A stretch of 64,000 nucleotides of DNA, from contig NZ_WYCT01000001.1 in assembly GCF_011008945.1 (NCBI RefSeq), positions 1 to 64,000 of the forward strand, given 5' to 3'. This DNA is from Streptomyces harenosi (GTDB lineage Bacteria > Actinomycetota > Actinomycetes > Streptomycetales > Streptomycetaceae). The notes under the pieces were generated by a model. The model was not told where the DNA came from. It ran no database searches and saw only the letters and a list, made by a program, of their open reading frames with translations. Positions within the stretch are counted from its first letter, which is position 1. Each line of letters opens with the position of its first letter. The translations under genes were made by a program, and so were the position numbers. Positions 53,645 through 62,426 of this stretch are shown one piece after another.

Positions 53645-53950
53645 ATGGAGGAGCACTTCGTCTGGGTGACGACCCGCCGCATCCAGCCGGGCACCCTGGA
53701 GGACGTCGAGCGGGCGTGGCGGCCCGCGACCCGGCCGCAGGGGATGCGCCGCGCCTTCGCGTACTGGTCCGAAGAGGGAGACGAGATCACCGGGGTGTCG
53801 TTCTGGGACTCCAAGGAGGCGTGCGACTCCTGGCGGGCGTCCGAGTCCGAGCTCCGGCGGCGTGCCGCCATGGCCCCGTACGTCGTAGCGGAGCGGGAAG
53901 ATTTCTGTCGGGGCCGCGAACTCGGCATCCCCGGCGGCACACCGGACTGA
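53645..53950 (+). CDS. ABM/dimeric alpha-beta barrel small protein
   Basis: A 101-aa protein from ATG at 53645 with GGAGGAG six bases upstream. It reads EEHFVWVTTRRIQPGTLEDV, then FAYWSEEGDEITGVSFWDS, the strand-helix-strand pattern of antibiotic-biosynthesis-monooxygenase-like proteins. The C-terminus is Arg/Glu-rich. It is probably a cytoplasmic dimer. No partner pathway is visible. Confidence 0.65.
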   Translation: MEEHFVWVTTRRIQPGTLEDVERAWRPATRPQGMRRAFAYWSEEGDEITGVSFWDSKEACDSWRASESELRRRAAMAPYVVAEREDFCRGRELGIPGGTPD

Positions 53951-54785
53951 GCGGGCCGCGGCACGCCCGCCGGCTGCCCCGTGGGGCCGGCCGCAACGGC
54001 GAAGACGCCCGCCGGGGCAGCGGGTGCGGGGCTCGCCGCTCGGGAGGCGAGTTGCCCGACCAGGCGGCTCATCGTGACTGCGCAGGCCCTGGAGTACCGC
54101 GACAAGGGGGCGGAACGAGGCGCTGGCGACCATGTCGCTCGGGTCCTCGCCGGGCTCGAGGAAGACCGGCACGATGATCCGCGCGGCGACGCCGAGGAAA
54201 CCGGTGCAGCCGAGCATCGGCAGCACCAAGCAGGGACTGGCCAGTGCGGATGCCGGTGTGCGGGCCACCGAGGAGGGCGTCGGCCGCAGCGCGCAGGACA
54301 GGACGCGGCCGCTGTCCAGACGGTGGTGGGACGGTCGACGGTGCGCTGGTGTGTTCGTGCTGGCGGCGGGTGATCGCGGTGAGCGCCGTGCGGGTCCTGC
54401 CGCCCGGCGCTGCGTCCGTGCTCCGGACCGCGTCGGAGGTCCCGGCCGCCACGCCGGACGCTTCGCAGGTGCCGGTCAGGGTCCGCGAGATGACCTGGCC
54501 GAACTTCCAGCAGGAGCTCGCCGCGCACCGAGCCGTCCGTCCCCGAGCCGCGTCGCCCCCTCGGTCGCGGAGGCGGTGGAGCGGCAGACCAGGGCGATGC
54601 GGGCGCAGCCTCCGCCGCCGCCAGGCCGACGTCTCCCATTCTGCGGCCCTGCGCCGGGCCCGAGCTGACCGCGCTGGGGCCGGGCGATGGCGGTGGCGGC
54701 TGCCGTGATACCGGCCGCCATCGCCCGGCTCGCCGTCAGCCTCCGCCGGCCGGTGTCCTGAGCGGGCGCCGGCTCGTGGTGCCGG
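53951..54785. other. 835-bp region of degenerate sequence
   Basis: Coding-like pieces are seen on the minus strand around 54090-54250 (reading GCTGFLGVAARIIVPVFLE in one frame) but no start, stop and frame agree over any length. No family is recognised. Probably an old, decayed gene. Confidence 0.35.
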
Positions 54786-55640
54786 TCAGCGGCCGCATCC
54801 GACGCGCTCCGTGGACAGCGTCAGGTCGTCCAGGCGCAGGTCGTAGGAGTCCGGGGTGGGATTGCCTTGGTAGAGCTGCCAGCCGATGCGGACGGTGTCG
54901 AAGGCGGGGAAGACGAAGTCCACGGGATTGCCACCGTGCCGGGTGGTGGTGACGGTCATGTCGGGCTGGGGCTCGCCGTCGATCCACACCGCCACGCGGT
55001 TGTCCGAGGCGTCCATCTCCCACTCCAGGCAGGTCCACTTCCCCGGTTCGGCCGGGGCGGACTCGCGCCAGTCGGTCCAGTCGCCCGTGGGGCCGCCGTC
55101 GGAGCCGATGCCCCACAGCTGCACCCCCTCGCCGACGGTCGGTACGTACTGGCCGCCGATCGGCCGGACCACGCTGCCGTCGCCCCGGCCGGTGGCTTCC
55201 ACCAGGGTGAAGTGGGCCCAGTCCGGAGCGATGGGGAAGGCGTCGACCTTCACCCGCATCCGGCCGAAGAAGCTGTTGTCCGGGGCGGAGAACTCGTCGA
55301 CCTCCAGGAACGCGTATCCGTTGCCCTCGGTACGGACCCGGAGCACCTGGCCCGCGCCGCGCTTCCCGCCGTGTCCGCGGCCCCGCTCGCGTTCGACGGA
55401 CAGCGCGCCGTTCCGGGTGTCCACGCCCCAGTCCAGGCTCGTGCCCGCGCCGCGCGGCAGCTCCTCGAAGTCCTCGCAGAACAGTAACGCCGGGTCGGGG
55501 GCGCAGTCGCCGATCGGCCGGCCGCCGTGGCGGTCATGGGCCGGAGCGCCGCCGGTGGCGGCCACCACCGTGATGCCGGCCAGGGCGACGGCGGCGAGCA
55601 GCCGGGGCAGCCGCCGGACGGAGGGGAGGGGAGAGCGCAT
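54786..55640 (-). CDS. secreted Cip1-like protein, candidate cellulose-regulon member
   Basis: A 284-aa precursor from ATG at 55640 (GGAGAA upstream) with a signal peptide (LPRLLAAVALAGITVVAATGG). The mature part reads LLFCEDFEELPRG, YAFLEVDEFSAPDNSFFGRM, VKVDAFPIAPDWAHFTLVEA and GKWTCLEWEMDASDNRVAVW. This is a beta-jelly-roll pattern like the Cip1 core domain first seen in cellulolytic fungi and found in Streptomyces. A perfect CebR-type box lies 48 bp upstream of the start, supporting induction by cello-oligosaccharides. The exact enzymatic role of Cip1 is unsettled; a lyase activity has been proposed. Confidence 0.7.
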   Translation of the reverse strand: MRSPLPSVRRLPRLLAAVALAGITVVAATGGAPAHDRHGGRPIGDCAPDPALLFCEDFEELPRGAGTSLDWGVDTRNGALSVERERGRGHGGKRGAGQVLRVRTEGNGYAFLEVDEFSAPDNSFFGRMRVKVDAFPIAPDWAHFTLVEATGRGDGSVVRPIGGQYVPTVGEGVQLWGIGSDGGPTGDWTDWRESAPAEPGKWTCLEWEMDASDNRVAVWIDGEPQPDMTVTTTRHGGNPVDFVFPAFDTVRIGWQLYQGNPTPDSYDLRLDDLTLSTERVGCGR

Positions 55641-55687
55641 GCGAAGTTCTCCATCGGGTGAGGTCGGAGGGATGGCGCGGACCCTTG

Positions 55688-55701
55688 TGGGAGCGCTCCC
55701 A
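55688..55701. promoter_or_regulatory. CebR-type operator
   Basis: TGGGAGCGCTCCCA is a perfect 14-bp palindrome identical to the known binding consensus of the LacI-family repressor CebR of Streptomyces, which controls cellobiose and cellulase genes. It is placed upstream of the Cip1-like gene. Confidence 0.85.
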
Positions 55702-55739
55702 TAAAGGCCGCCCGGCACCCTACGGCAACCGCTGCCCCC

Positions 55740-55945
55740 GCACCAGACGATTGCCGATAGTGCGCCGGCACCGCCCGAGACGACTGGGGCAGTGCTTCCC
55801 GGTGACGACCGGTCATCGCCGGGAGCATCGACTGCTGGACTGCCAGTGGGGTGCCGTGCCGGTCGACGGTCACGTGGTGCTTGGAGCCTGGCCGTGCGCG
55901 GTCGACGGGAGAGGGGCCAACGCCCCGGCTCTCCCCGCGTGCTCC
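55740..55945 (-). pseudogene. IS5-type transposase fragment
   Basis: The minus strand reads GPSPVDRARPGSKHHVTVDR then HGTPLAV, the strand motif containing the second catalytic Asp of IS5/IS1647-type DDE transposases. It then degenerates. It is bounded on the right by Rhs-derived sequence. Confidence 0.65.
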
Positions 55946-56694
55946 GATATGCAGTCCGCCCGTGAGTACGACAACGCCGGCGAACTCGCATCGCTCGGTG
56001 GCGACACGGGCTTCTCCTGCGACGAAGACGGCAACGAGACCCCTGCAGCCTCGCCCACCGGGACCCGCTCGGACGGGCGGTGGGCGCCGTACTCTCAGCT
56101 CGCCGAACTGACCGCCGCCCGGCGCCGAGTCGACGTACGCCTACGCGGGCTTCGACGGCAACGACCGGCTCACCTTCGGCAGTTCGGCCTTCACCAACGC
56201 CGCGACCGGTATGACTCGCGAGAACACCACCGGTTTCGTCCGCGGAGCCTCGGGCACGCTGACAGCCGTGACGAGCGGCGGGGCGAGCCAGTACCGCCTC
56301 ACCGATGTCCAGGGCAGCGTCATTGGCCTGCCCGACGCCAGTGGCAAGCGCACCGCCGCCTACAGTCACGGCCCCTACGGCGAGGCCCGCACCACCAGCG
56401 GCACCAGCCAGCCGTACCGCTACACCGGCACCTACCTCGGCCCGTCAGGCCTGTACGAGATGGGTGCCCGCTACTACGACCCCCAGCTGGGCTGCTTCCC
56501 AGCCGGACCCATCGGGCAAGGAGAGCAACCTCCACGCCTACGCGGCCGGAGGCCCCGTCAACCGCAGCGATCAGAGCGGGACCGGCGAGGTGTCCTGTGG
56601 CGTCGGCCCGGCGGAACTCTCCGTTGCCGCCGACGGACCCGAGGGAACAGGAACGGCTGAAGTTGCCGGTCTGGCGGATCCAGGCCGGGGTTGA
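55946..56694 (+). pseudogene. Rhs-repeat protein, C-terminal fragment with frameshifts
   Basis: It reads YDNAGELASLGGDTGFSCDE, DGNETPAASPTGTRSDGRW, then after a shift NTTGFVRGASGTL, SQYRLTDVQGSVIGLPD, YRYTGTYLGPSGLYEMGARY and YDPQLG. After another shift (near 56500) it reads DPSGKESNLHAYAAGG, then PVNRSDQSG. It is the same Rhs core end as in the full gene at 47336-50608 and the fragment at 31884. No start; at least two frameshifts. Confidence 0.75.
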
Positions 56695-56840
56695 ACGGGG
56701 AATCGGGGGGCGGCCCGTTGTGCTGACGCGGAATCAAGAGCCGCCCCTCCGGTCCGACGGGAGCAGCCGAGATCGTCAGCGCTGCCCCCGGCTGGTGAGG
56801 GGCTGATCCAGGTCTCGCGATGAGGTGAGCTGTGCACGGC

Positions 56841-56874
56841 CGAGGGTGGTGCCTTGATCCGGGCACCACCCTCG
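56841..56874. terminator. perfect 13-bp hairpin
   Basis: CGAGGGTGGTGCC (56841-56853) pairs with GGCACCACCCTCG (56862-56874), 8-nt loop. It lies about 130 bp beyond the HxlR stop on the minus strand and is probably its terminator. Confidence 0.5.
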
Positions 56875-57002
56875 ACCGTGTGCGGGATCCCCTCCAGATC
56901 GCCGGCGGGCAGATGCCGGCCAAGCCCCGCCGGGCCTGTTCCGCCACCAGGCTGTGCCGGTCGTCTTCGCCACCCCGGAGCCGGGAGGAACCGCGCTGCG
57001 CC

Positions 57003-57416
57003 TCAGCTGGCGGCGGTCTCGCTGTCGTAGCGGGCACGGTTCGCGGTGATCTCGTCGTGGTGGGTGCCCGCCCAGTCGATCAGGGCGGTGACCGCGTCGA
57101 GCAGTGTGCGGCCCAGGCCGGTCAGCGCGTACTCGACGCGTGGCGGGACCTCGGGGTAGGCGGTGCGGGTGACCAGGCCGTCGCGTCGGAGCTGGCGCAG
57201 GGTGTGGGTGAGCATGCGCTGGGAGATGCCGGGGATGGACCGCTGGAGGTCGGTGTAGCGCAGGGGGCCGTTCTCCAGGGTGCCGATCACGAGCACGCTC
57301 CACTTGTCTCCGGCCCGCTCGACGATCTGCCGCATGGTTTCGCCGTGCTCGGCGGGCCAGCGGGCGCACGGCCCCGCCCGCTCCGGTACTCGATCGGCCG
57401 GGGACTCGGGGGCCAT
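57003..57416 (-). CDS. HxlR-family transcriptional regulator
   Basis: A 137-aa protein from ATG at 57416. It reads AGDKWSVLVIGTLENGPLRY, TDLQRSIPGISQRMLTHTLR, RDGLVTRTAYPEVPPRVEYA and LTGLGRTLLDAV, the HxlR winged helix without gaps. HxlR proteins often sense quinones, aldehydes or thiol stress and control a divergent oxidoreductase, as here. There is no N-terminal Cys of the HypR type, though a Cys occurs in GPCARW near the start. Confidence 0.9.
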   Translation of the reverse strand: MAPESPADRVPERAGPCARWPAEHGETMRQIVERAGDKWSVLVIGTLENGPLRYTDLQRSIPGISQRMLTHTLRQLRRDGLVTRTAYPEVPPRVEYALTGLGRTLLDAVTALIDWAGTHHDEITANRARYDSETAAS

Positions 57417-57437
57417 GGTCTGCCCGCCTTTCGTCTC

Positions 57438-57508
57438 TCTTACACGCGTGTGCCTTTTGCGCGGGCTTCCATGGTGCCGCAGGGTGGGGTTGCGCACCAA
57501 AGGTAAGA
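57438..57508. promoter_or_regulatory. operator candidates between HxlR and the reductase
   Basis: ACACGCGTGT (57442-57451) is a perfect palindrome. TCTTAC (57438-57443) and GTAAGA (57503-57508) form a spaced inverted pair. Both lie in the divergent promoter region and could be HxlR binding sites. Confidence 0.45.
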
Positions 57509-57580
57509 AACGGCCGGGCGATGCCGTTCCGCCGTGCCTGCCCCGAGCACCACCACCCCACCCATCGCAGGAGAAACAGC

Positions 57581-58483
57581 ATGTTCATGCGTGCCGCGAC
57601 CGTGTCCCGATTCGGCGGCCCCGAGGCAGTCGAGATCACGAAGGTTCCGGTACCGGAGCCCGGCCCCGGGCAGGTGCGGGTCAAGGTGGCGGCGGCCGCG
57701 CTGAACCCCGTGGACGCGGCGATGCGCGCCGGCGTCTTCGGCGGCACCGGAGAACGGGTCGGCCTGGGCTGGGACGTCGCCGGCACCGTCGACAGCGTGG
57801 GTCCCGGGGCGCACTGGTCCCCGGGCGACCGCGTCATCGGCCTGGCCACCGGGCATCACACCCCGCTGGGCACCCACGCCGAGTACGCCGTCCTCCCCGC
57901 GGACGGGATCGCACCGGCCCCGGAGACCCTCGACGACATTCATGCCTCGGCCCTTCCCCTCAACGCCCTCTCCGCCGCGCAGGCCCTGGACATGGCCGGC
58001 CTCCGGCCCGGGCAGAACCTGCTCGTCACCGGAGCGGCGGGCGGCGTCGGCGCGCACACCGTGGAACTCGCCCACCACCGCGGCCTGAAGGTCACTGCCC
58101 TTGCCTCCGCGCGCGACGAGCAGTTTCTGCGTTCCCGGGGCGCCGAGCACTTCCTGCCCCGTGACGCGGCCCTCCCCTCGGCGGCCTTCGACGGTGCCGT
58201 CGATGCGGCCGTGCTCGGCGAAGCGGCCCTCGCGCCGGTCCGCGACGGAGGCGCCTACGTCGGCGTGTGGCCCGGCCAGGAACCGGCGCCCGAGCGCGAC
58301 ATCCGCGTCGACGCCCTGGACGTACGTGCCGACGGCACCAGGCTCGCCGAACTGTCCCGGCTGGCCGACCAGGGCATCGTGCTGGCCCGCGTCGCCGGGA
58401 CCTTCCCTCTCGCGGACGCCGCCGCGGCCCACGCGCGCTTGACCGAGGGGGGCCTGCGCGGGCGACTCGTCATCGTGCCGTGA
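57581..58483 (+). CDS. MDR-family NADP-dependent quinone reductase
   Basis: A 300-aa protein from ATG at 57581 with AGGAG upstream. GroES-like half (VKVAAAALNPVDAAMRAGVF, then GLGWDVAGTVDSVG) and Rossmann half with LLVTGAAGGVGAHTVELAHH. No zinc-ligand cysteines. It is divergent from the HxlR regulator, an arrangement typical of electrophile or quinone detoxification switches. Confidence 0.88.
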   Translation: MFMRAATVSRFGGPEAVEITKVPVPEPGPGQVRVKVAAAALNPVDAAMRAGVFGGTGERVGLGWDVAGTVDSVGPGAHWSPGDRVIGLATGHHTPLGTHAEYAVLPADGIAPAPETLDDIHASALPLNALSAAQALDMAGLRPGQNLLVTGAAGGVGAHTVELAHHRGLKVTALASARDEQFLRSRGAEHFLPRDAALPSAAFDGAVDAAVLGEAALAPVRDGGAYVGVWPGQEPAPERDIRVDALDVRADGTRLAELSRLADQGIVLARVAGTFPLADAAAAHARLTEGGLRGRLVIVP

Positions 58484-58650
58484 ACCGCTCGCCCGCCGGC
58501 GACGGCCCCGGCGGCACGGCGTACATGTGCCGCCGGCGCGGCTCCTTCCGTGACCGCCCACTCCAGCCCGAGGGCGGCCGGCGCGGCGAGCTTGTCGGGG
58601 GTGAGCTTGGCCCCGGCGGCTCTTGGCGTTGCTCAAGGAACACCTCGAGC
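58484..58650 (-). pseudogene. helicase-associated-domain fragment
   Basis: The minus strand reads VFLEQRQ, then in a shifted frame AKLTPDKLAA and ALGLEWAVTEGAAPAAHV, the pattern of the C-terminal helicase-associated (HA) repeat of Streptomyces helicases. It is short, frameshifted and without a start. Low certainty. Confidence 0.35.
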
Positions 58651-58997
58651 TTGCCTTCCGTACCGTCCGGCAGCACCACTACACGGCTCCTTGGACCCTC
58701 ACGGAACCGGTGCGGGCCTTTGGCTGGGGGAGCTGCAACGTCTCGCCCGTAGGCGCCTGCAGCCGTCTTGACGGTCATGACGGACGTCTCCTGCTCGGGC
58801 GGCAGTGGTGTCACCGGGTCCACGGCCTCCAGCGCCTTCTTCCACGCGGAGCAGGTGCGGGCCGGATGGGCCGCAGCCGGGTCCGCTGACCGAGGGCGAC
58901 ACCCTGGCCATCCTGAGCCCGGCCGCCGACGTGCTCGCGCAGTATCCGCGCCGCGGCCTGAATCGGGCCCCGGGCAGCCTCCGTGATCCCTCCTGAT
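58651..58997. other. gap with weak coding-like sequence
   Basis: A minus frame here (reading MTVKTAAGAYGRDVAAPPAK) could be the upstream part of the helicase-associated remnant, but no family is recognised. No plus-strand gene is supported. Confidence 0.3.
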
Positions 58998-59045
58998 ATT
59001 CAATGATACGACTAATCACTTTCTTGAGTATGATGCGGTCGCTGA
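58998..59045 (+). promoter_or_regulatory. AT-rich promoter/operator of the PadR operon
   Basis: A short AT-rich island (TGATATTCAATGATACGAC, then CTTTCTTGAGTATGATG) contrasts with the GC-rich surroundings, directly upstream of the PadR gene. PadR proteins usually bind AT-rich dyads at their own promoter. Confidence 0.5.
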
Positions 59046-59070
59046 CGAAGAGAGGGAAGGGGCTGCTTCG

Positions 59071-59640
59071 ATGGCCTTGCGACATGCCGTGCTGGCGGCG
59101 CTCCTGGACGGCGAGTGCAGCGGATACCAGCTGGCGAAGGCGTTCGACGTCGGCGTCGCGAACTTCTGGCACGCCCTGCCCCAGCAGCTGTACGCCGAGC
59201 TGACCAAGCTGGAGAAGGAAGGGCTGGTCGCGGGTCGGCAGGTGGTCCAGGAGACCCGGCCCAACAAACGTCTGTTCCACGTCACCGACGCCGGTCGCGC
59301 CGAGCTGGAGAAGTTCGCCGCAGCCGTATCGAAGCCCTCTTTCATCCGCGATGATCTGCTCGTCAAGGTCCAGGTCGCCGACCGCATCGGGACCGCACCG
59401 GTGATCGAACAGCTCGAAGATCGAGCGTCCGCAGCCGAGGCCAAGATCGAGCTTCTCGGCAAGCTGCTGCGGCAGCTGCGAGGCGACGCGGGGGAGGAGG
59501 AGTTCCTGCGCCGAGGCGAGCGGATCGGGCCGTACCTGACCTGCCTGCGCGGCCTGGCCTTCGAGCAGGAGCACCGGGACTGGTGCCTGCGGATCGCAGC
59601 CGTCCTCAAGGAAAGGCAGTCGACTCATGTCGAGCGGTGA
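59071..59640 (+). CDS. PadR-family transcriptional regulator
   Basis: A 189-aa protein: ALRHAVLAALLDGECSGYQL, then AKAFDVGVANFWHALPQQLY is the PadR winged helix, with ELTKLEKEGLVAGRQVVQ and the wing PNKRLFHVTDAGRAEL. A C-terminal helical domain of the longer (subfamily 1, VirR-like) type follows, with coiled coil DRASAAEAKIELLGKLLRQL. Its last 14 bp overlap the next gene, indicating translational coupling. Probably autoregulated through the AT-rich site upstream. Confidence 0.9.
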   Translation: MALRHAVLAALLDGECSGYQLAKAFDVGVANFWHALPQQLYAELTKLEKEGLVAGRQVVQETRPNKRLFHVTDAGRAELEKFAAAVSKPSFIRDDLLVKVQVADRIGTAPVIEQLEDRASAAEAKIELLGKLLRQLRGDAGEEEFLRRGERIGPYLTCLRGLAFEQEHRDWCLRIAAVLKERQSTHVER

Positions 59641-60445
59641 ATACCTGCGCTACGTCGCCCTGGGCGACAGCCAGACCGAAGGGCTCGGCGATGGAGACGA
59701 CACCGTCGGCCTGCGGGGCTTTGCCGACCGGCTCGCCGAACGCCTCGCAGCCCTCAACCCCGGGCTCCGGTACGCCAATCTGGCCGTACGAGGACGACTC
59801 GCCGGCCAGGTGCGCACGGAACAGCTGGGGCCCGCCCTGGCCTTGCGCCCCGACCTGGCCACCGTCGTCGCCGGGGTCAACGATCTGCTCCGGCCCCGGT
59901 TCAACGCCGCAGAGGTGGCCGGGCACCTGGAAGAGATGTTCGCCGCACTCACGGGAGCCGGGGCCCACGTGGTGACCCTGACCTTCCCCGACGTGGGGAA
60001 GATTGTCCCCCTTGCCCGGCCCATCAGGTCCCGCGTATTCGACCTCAACAGCCGCATCCGCGTCGCGGCCGCCCGTCACGGAGTCACGGTCGCCGAAACC
60101 GGTCGGCAGGCCGTCACCACCGACCCACGGCTCTGGACCGCGGACCGACTCCACGCCAGCCCCCTCGGCCACGAGCGGATCGCCGCAGCCGTCGCCCAAG
60201 CCATCCACCTGCCCGGAAGCAACGACGCCTGGACGCTCCCCCTGCCGCCACAGGCAGCCCCCGCGGGCTGGCAGGCCACAGGAACCGAACTGCGCTGGGC
60301 GGCCGCATTCCTCGGCCCCTGGCTCGGACGCCGACTGCGCGGCCAGTCCTCCGGCGACGGCCGTACCGCAAAACGCCCCCAGCTCCTGCCCTTGAGCGAC
60401 ACGCCCGGCTCCCCGGCAGACACCGGTCAACGGGAATCCTCCTAG
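59627..60445 (+). CDS. SGNH/GDSL hydrolase
   Basis: A 272-aa protein from ATG at 59627, overlapping the PadR gene. Block I is VALGDSQTEG (catalytic Ser), block II carries the Gly in NLAVRG, block III is VAGVNDLL (Asn), and block V is DRLHASPLGH (Asp-x-x-His). No signal peptide is seen, so a cytoplasmic esterase or acyl hydrolase is likely. The C-terminus beyond residue 215 is Pro/Arg-rich. Co-expression with PadR suggests it acts on the regulator's inducer or on a small ester. Confidence 0.88.
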   Translation: MSSGEYLRYVALGDSQTEGLGDGDDTVGLRGFADRLAERLAALNPGLRYANLAVRGRLAGQVRTEQLGPALALRPDLATVVAGVNDLLRPRFNAAEVAGHLEEMFAALTGAGAHVVTLTFPDVGKIVPLARPIRSRVFDLNSRIRVAAARHGVTVAETGRQAVTTDPRLWTADRLHASPLGHERIAAAVAQAIHLPGSNDAWTLPLPPQAAPAGWQATGTELRWAAAFLGPWLGRRLRGQSSGDGRTAKRPQLLPLSDTPGSPADTGQRESS

Positions 60446-61002
60446 GGACGGCAACGGCCCGGGGCGGACTCCGACCGGTTTCCGCGACAGTCCCAGCGGC
60501 TGCAGGCCGGCTTCGGCGCCAGGCCCAGGTGACCGTCTTCACGGTGCCAGGCTTCCCATGGGCGTGCGCCGTGGGCAAGGTGACAGCGGTGGCCGCGGCG
60601 GCACCCACATCGGCTGTCGAGCAGACATTCGGTCTCAGCGGGTGTCCCGCACGTCACAGGGGCCCGCCGAGTGACCGGCTGTCGGGCCGCTCGTGCCGCT
60701 GCGCGGCGCCGCAACGGCATGGGCAGGCCGGTGGCGAGCCTTTCCGGCCAGGTCGCTCTCGAGGGGTGTCGCTGGCTGGGCGGGGGATGTGCGACGGTGG
60801 GACAACGACGAGAGCGGCCGGCACCCCTCATCGTGGCGGGTGGCGGTCTTTCGGAGAGCCGGGCGCTGCCCCCGCCCCGGGCACCCTGCTCCCTCCCTTC
60901 GCCGCACTTCTCCGGTGCGGCTTTCCGTGCCGTTATTCCTTATGCATCCGGCTTGGCTGCGTGGTACGTTGCAAAACTTTTGTTCCGATTGAAAGGAATG
61001 CC
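60446..61002. other. intergenic region, no supported gene
   Basis: A 557-bp gap. The last 70 bases before the next gene (60930-61000) are unusually AT-rich for this DNA and probably hold its promoter. Elsewhere open frames lack starts and motifs. Confidence 0.4.
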
Positions 61003-61797
61003 ATGGACGCCCCAACCCTCCACAGCCGGTTCCTCAGCGACGTACTTCCCCGGATTCAGCAGGATGCGCGAGTGGCCGGTGTTGCCGTCGCGGGATCAAT
61101 CGCGGGTGGACATCCTGACATCTATTCCGATGTCGACCTGATCGTGGTCATCGACGACGAGGCGTTCGACTCGGTCATGAAAGAGCGTCTCACGCTGATC
61201 GGCTCATGGGCCCCACTCGTAGCCGGATTCACCGGGGAACACGTCGGCGAACCACGCCTGATCATCACACTTGTCGGGCCGCCCCTCCTCCATGTCGACT
61301 TCAAGTTCGTGCGGGCCTCCGACTTCGCCGAGCGCGCAGAGGACCCGGGTATCCTGTGGGACCGAGACGGTGGCCTGGCCGACTCGCTCGCGGAGCATCC
61401 GCTCACAAGCCAGTCGCCCGACCTCCAGTGGATCGAGGACCGGTTCTGGATCTGGGTGCACTACGCTGCGACGAAACTCGGTCGCGGTGAGCTGTTCGAG
61501 GTCATCGGCTTTCTCAGCTACCTGCGCGAGGCCGTGCTGGGCCCCTTGGCCGCTAGGCGGGTGGGTGCGACACCCCGCGGCGTGCGACACCTCGAATCCA
61601 TTGCGCCGGATGAGGCACGCGACCTTCAGACAACCCTGTGCGGCTACGATCGGCACGACGCTGGTCAGGCACTCCTTGCCGGCATCGAGCTCTACCGGCG
61701 CTGGCTCTACGACACAGGAGCGGCAATCGAACGCCGCCGCCACGCCGAAAAGCTTGCCGTGCAGTACCTCCACGACGTCATCGATCAGGTGAACTGA
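61003..61797 (+). CDS. nucleotidyltransferase-fold protein
   Basis: A 264-aa protein from ATG at 61003 with AAAGGA upstream. The polymerase-beta-type motif is present: VAVAGSIAGGHPDIYSDVDL, then IVVIDDEAF, i.e. GS-x(10+)-D-x-D, with a third acidic residue in LLHVDFKFV. The C-terminal half is helical and resembles aminoglycoside nucleotidyltransferases and related small-molecule nucleotidylyltransferases. It may modify an antibiotic, but the substrate is a guess. The upstream region is AT-rich, suggesting separate regulation or transfer. Confidence 0.78.
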   Translation: MDAPTLHSRFLSDVLPRIQQDARVAGVAVAGSIAGGHPDIYSDVDLIVVIDDEAFDSVMKERLTLIGSWAPLVAGFTGEHVGEPRLIITLVGPPLLHVDFKFVRASDFAERAEDPGILWDRDGGLADSLAEHPLTSQSPDLQWIEDRFWIWVHYAATKLGRGELFEVIGFLSYLREAVLGPLAARRVGATPRGVRHLESIAPDEARDLQTTLCGYDRHDAGQALLAGIELYRRWLYDTGAAIERRRHAEKLAVQYLHDVIDQVN

Positions 61798-62426
61798 CCG
61801 AGCTGCCTCGGCCCCACGGTTCGGCGGCCTGCGACAGCCGCCGCCACATGAGCCATAAGAGACCTGTGTCTAACGTGCCTCCCGCGGCCTCACGGCATTC
61901 ACATGCACCTACACCGCTCGAGCCTCAGATAGCCGTGGTCGTCGTCGCGTGCATCGAGGTCTGACCCGTGAAGGAGCCGCACTGCAGACCGTCGTCCAGA
62001 AGCTGCCCGGCAACCGCGCACTCGGCGGGCTGCGCACGGTGGTGGAGTGTCCCGTCCAGGCCACCGTGCTCCGCGAAGGGCGAGGGACAGGACTTCGGGC
62101 CGGGCGCGGCCTGGCTCGCGTACCGGTGCCCCATGCACGCCGTGTACCTGGACGGGTGGCCGGGCACCTCTGACCGCGCCGCCGGCGGCACGATGCTGTC
62201 AGCTCCCCGACGTCCACGTCGTCTGGTCGCCGCGCTCTTCGACGGCGACTGGACTTGACCGCCTGACCTTCAACGGCACCATCATCGAGACCGGCACCGC
62301 CCCCTACCGCCTCGCCGGCACCCGAGCCCGAGCCGAGGGACCCTCGAAAGCTGGCTGAACTGCGCACGTGCTCCTGACGGCCAGTGCTACCTACCTGTTT
62401 GCCAGCCGTGGGGCAAACTCCATTGC
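61798..62426. other. intergenic region with decayed sequence
   Basis: A 629-bp stretch with short open frames (for example one reading LTFNGTIIETGTAPYRLAGT near 62260-62330) but no consistent gene. Probably fragments of mobile or accessory genes. Confidence 0.35.

Noticed and set aside
56558..57037. Minus-strand open frame after the Rhs fragment
   Set aside because: No ribosome site or family; it overlaps a hairpin and the HxlR gene end.
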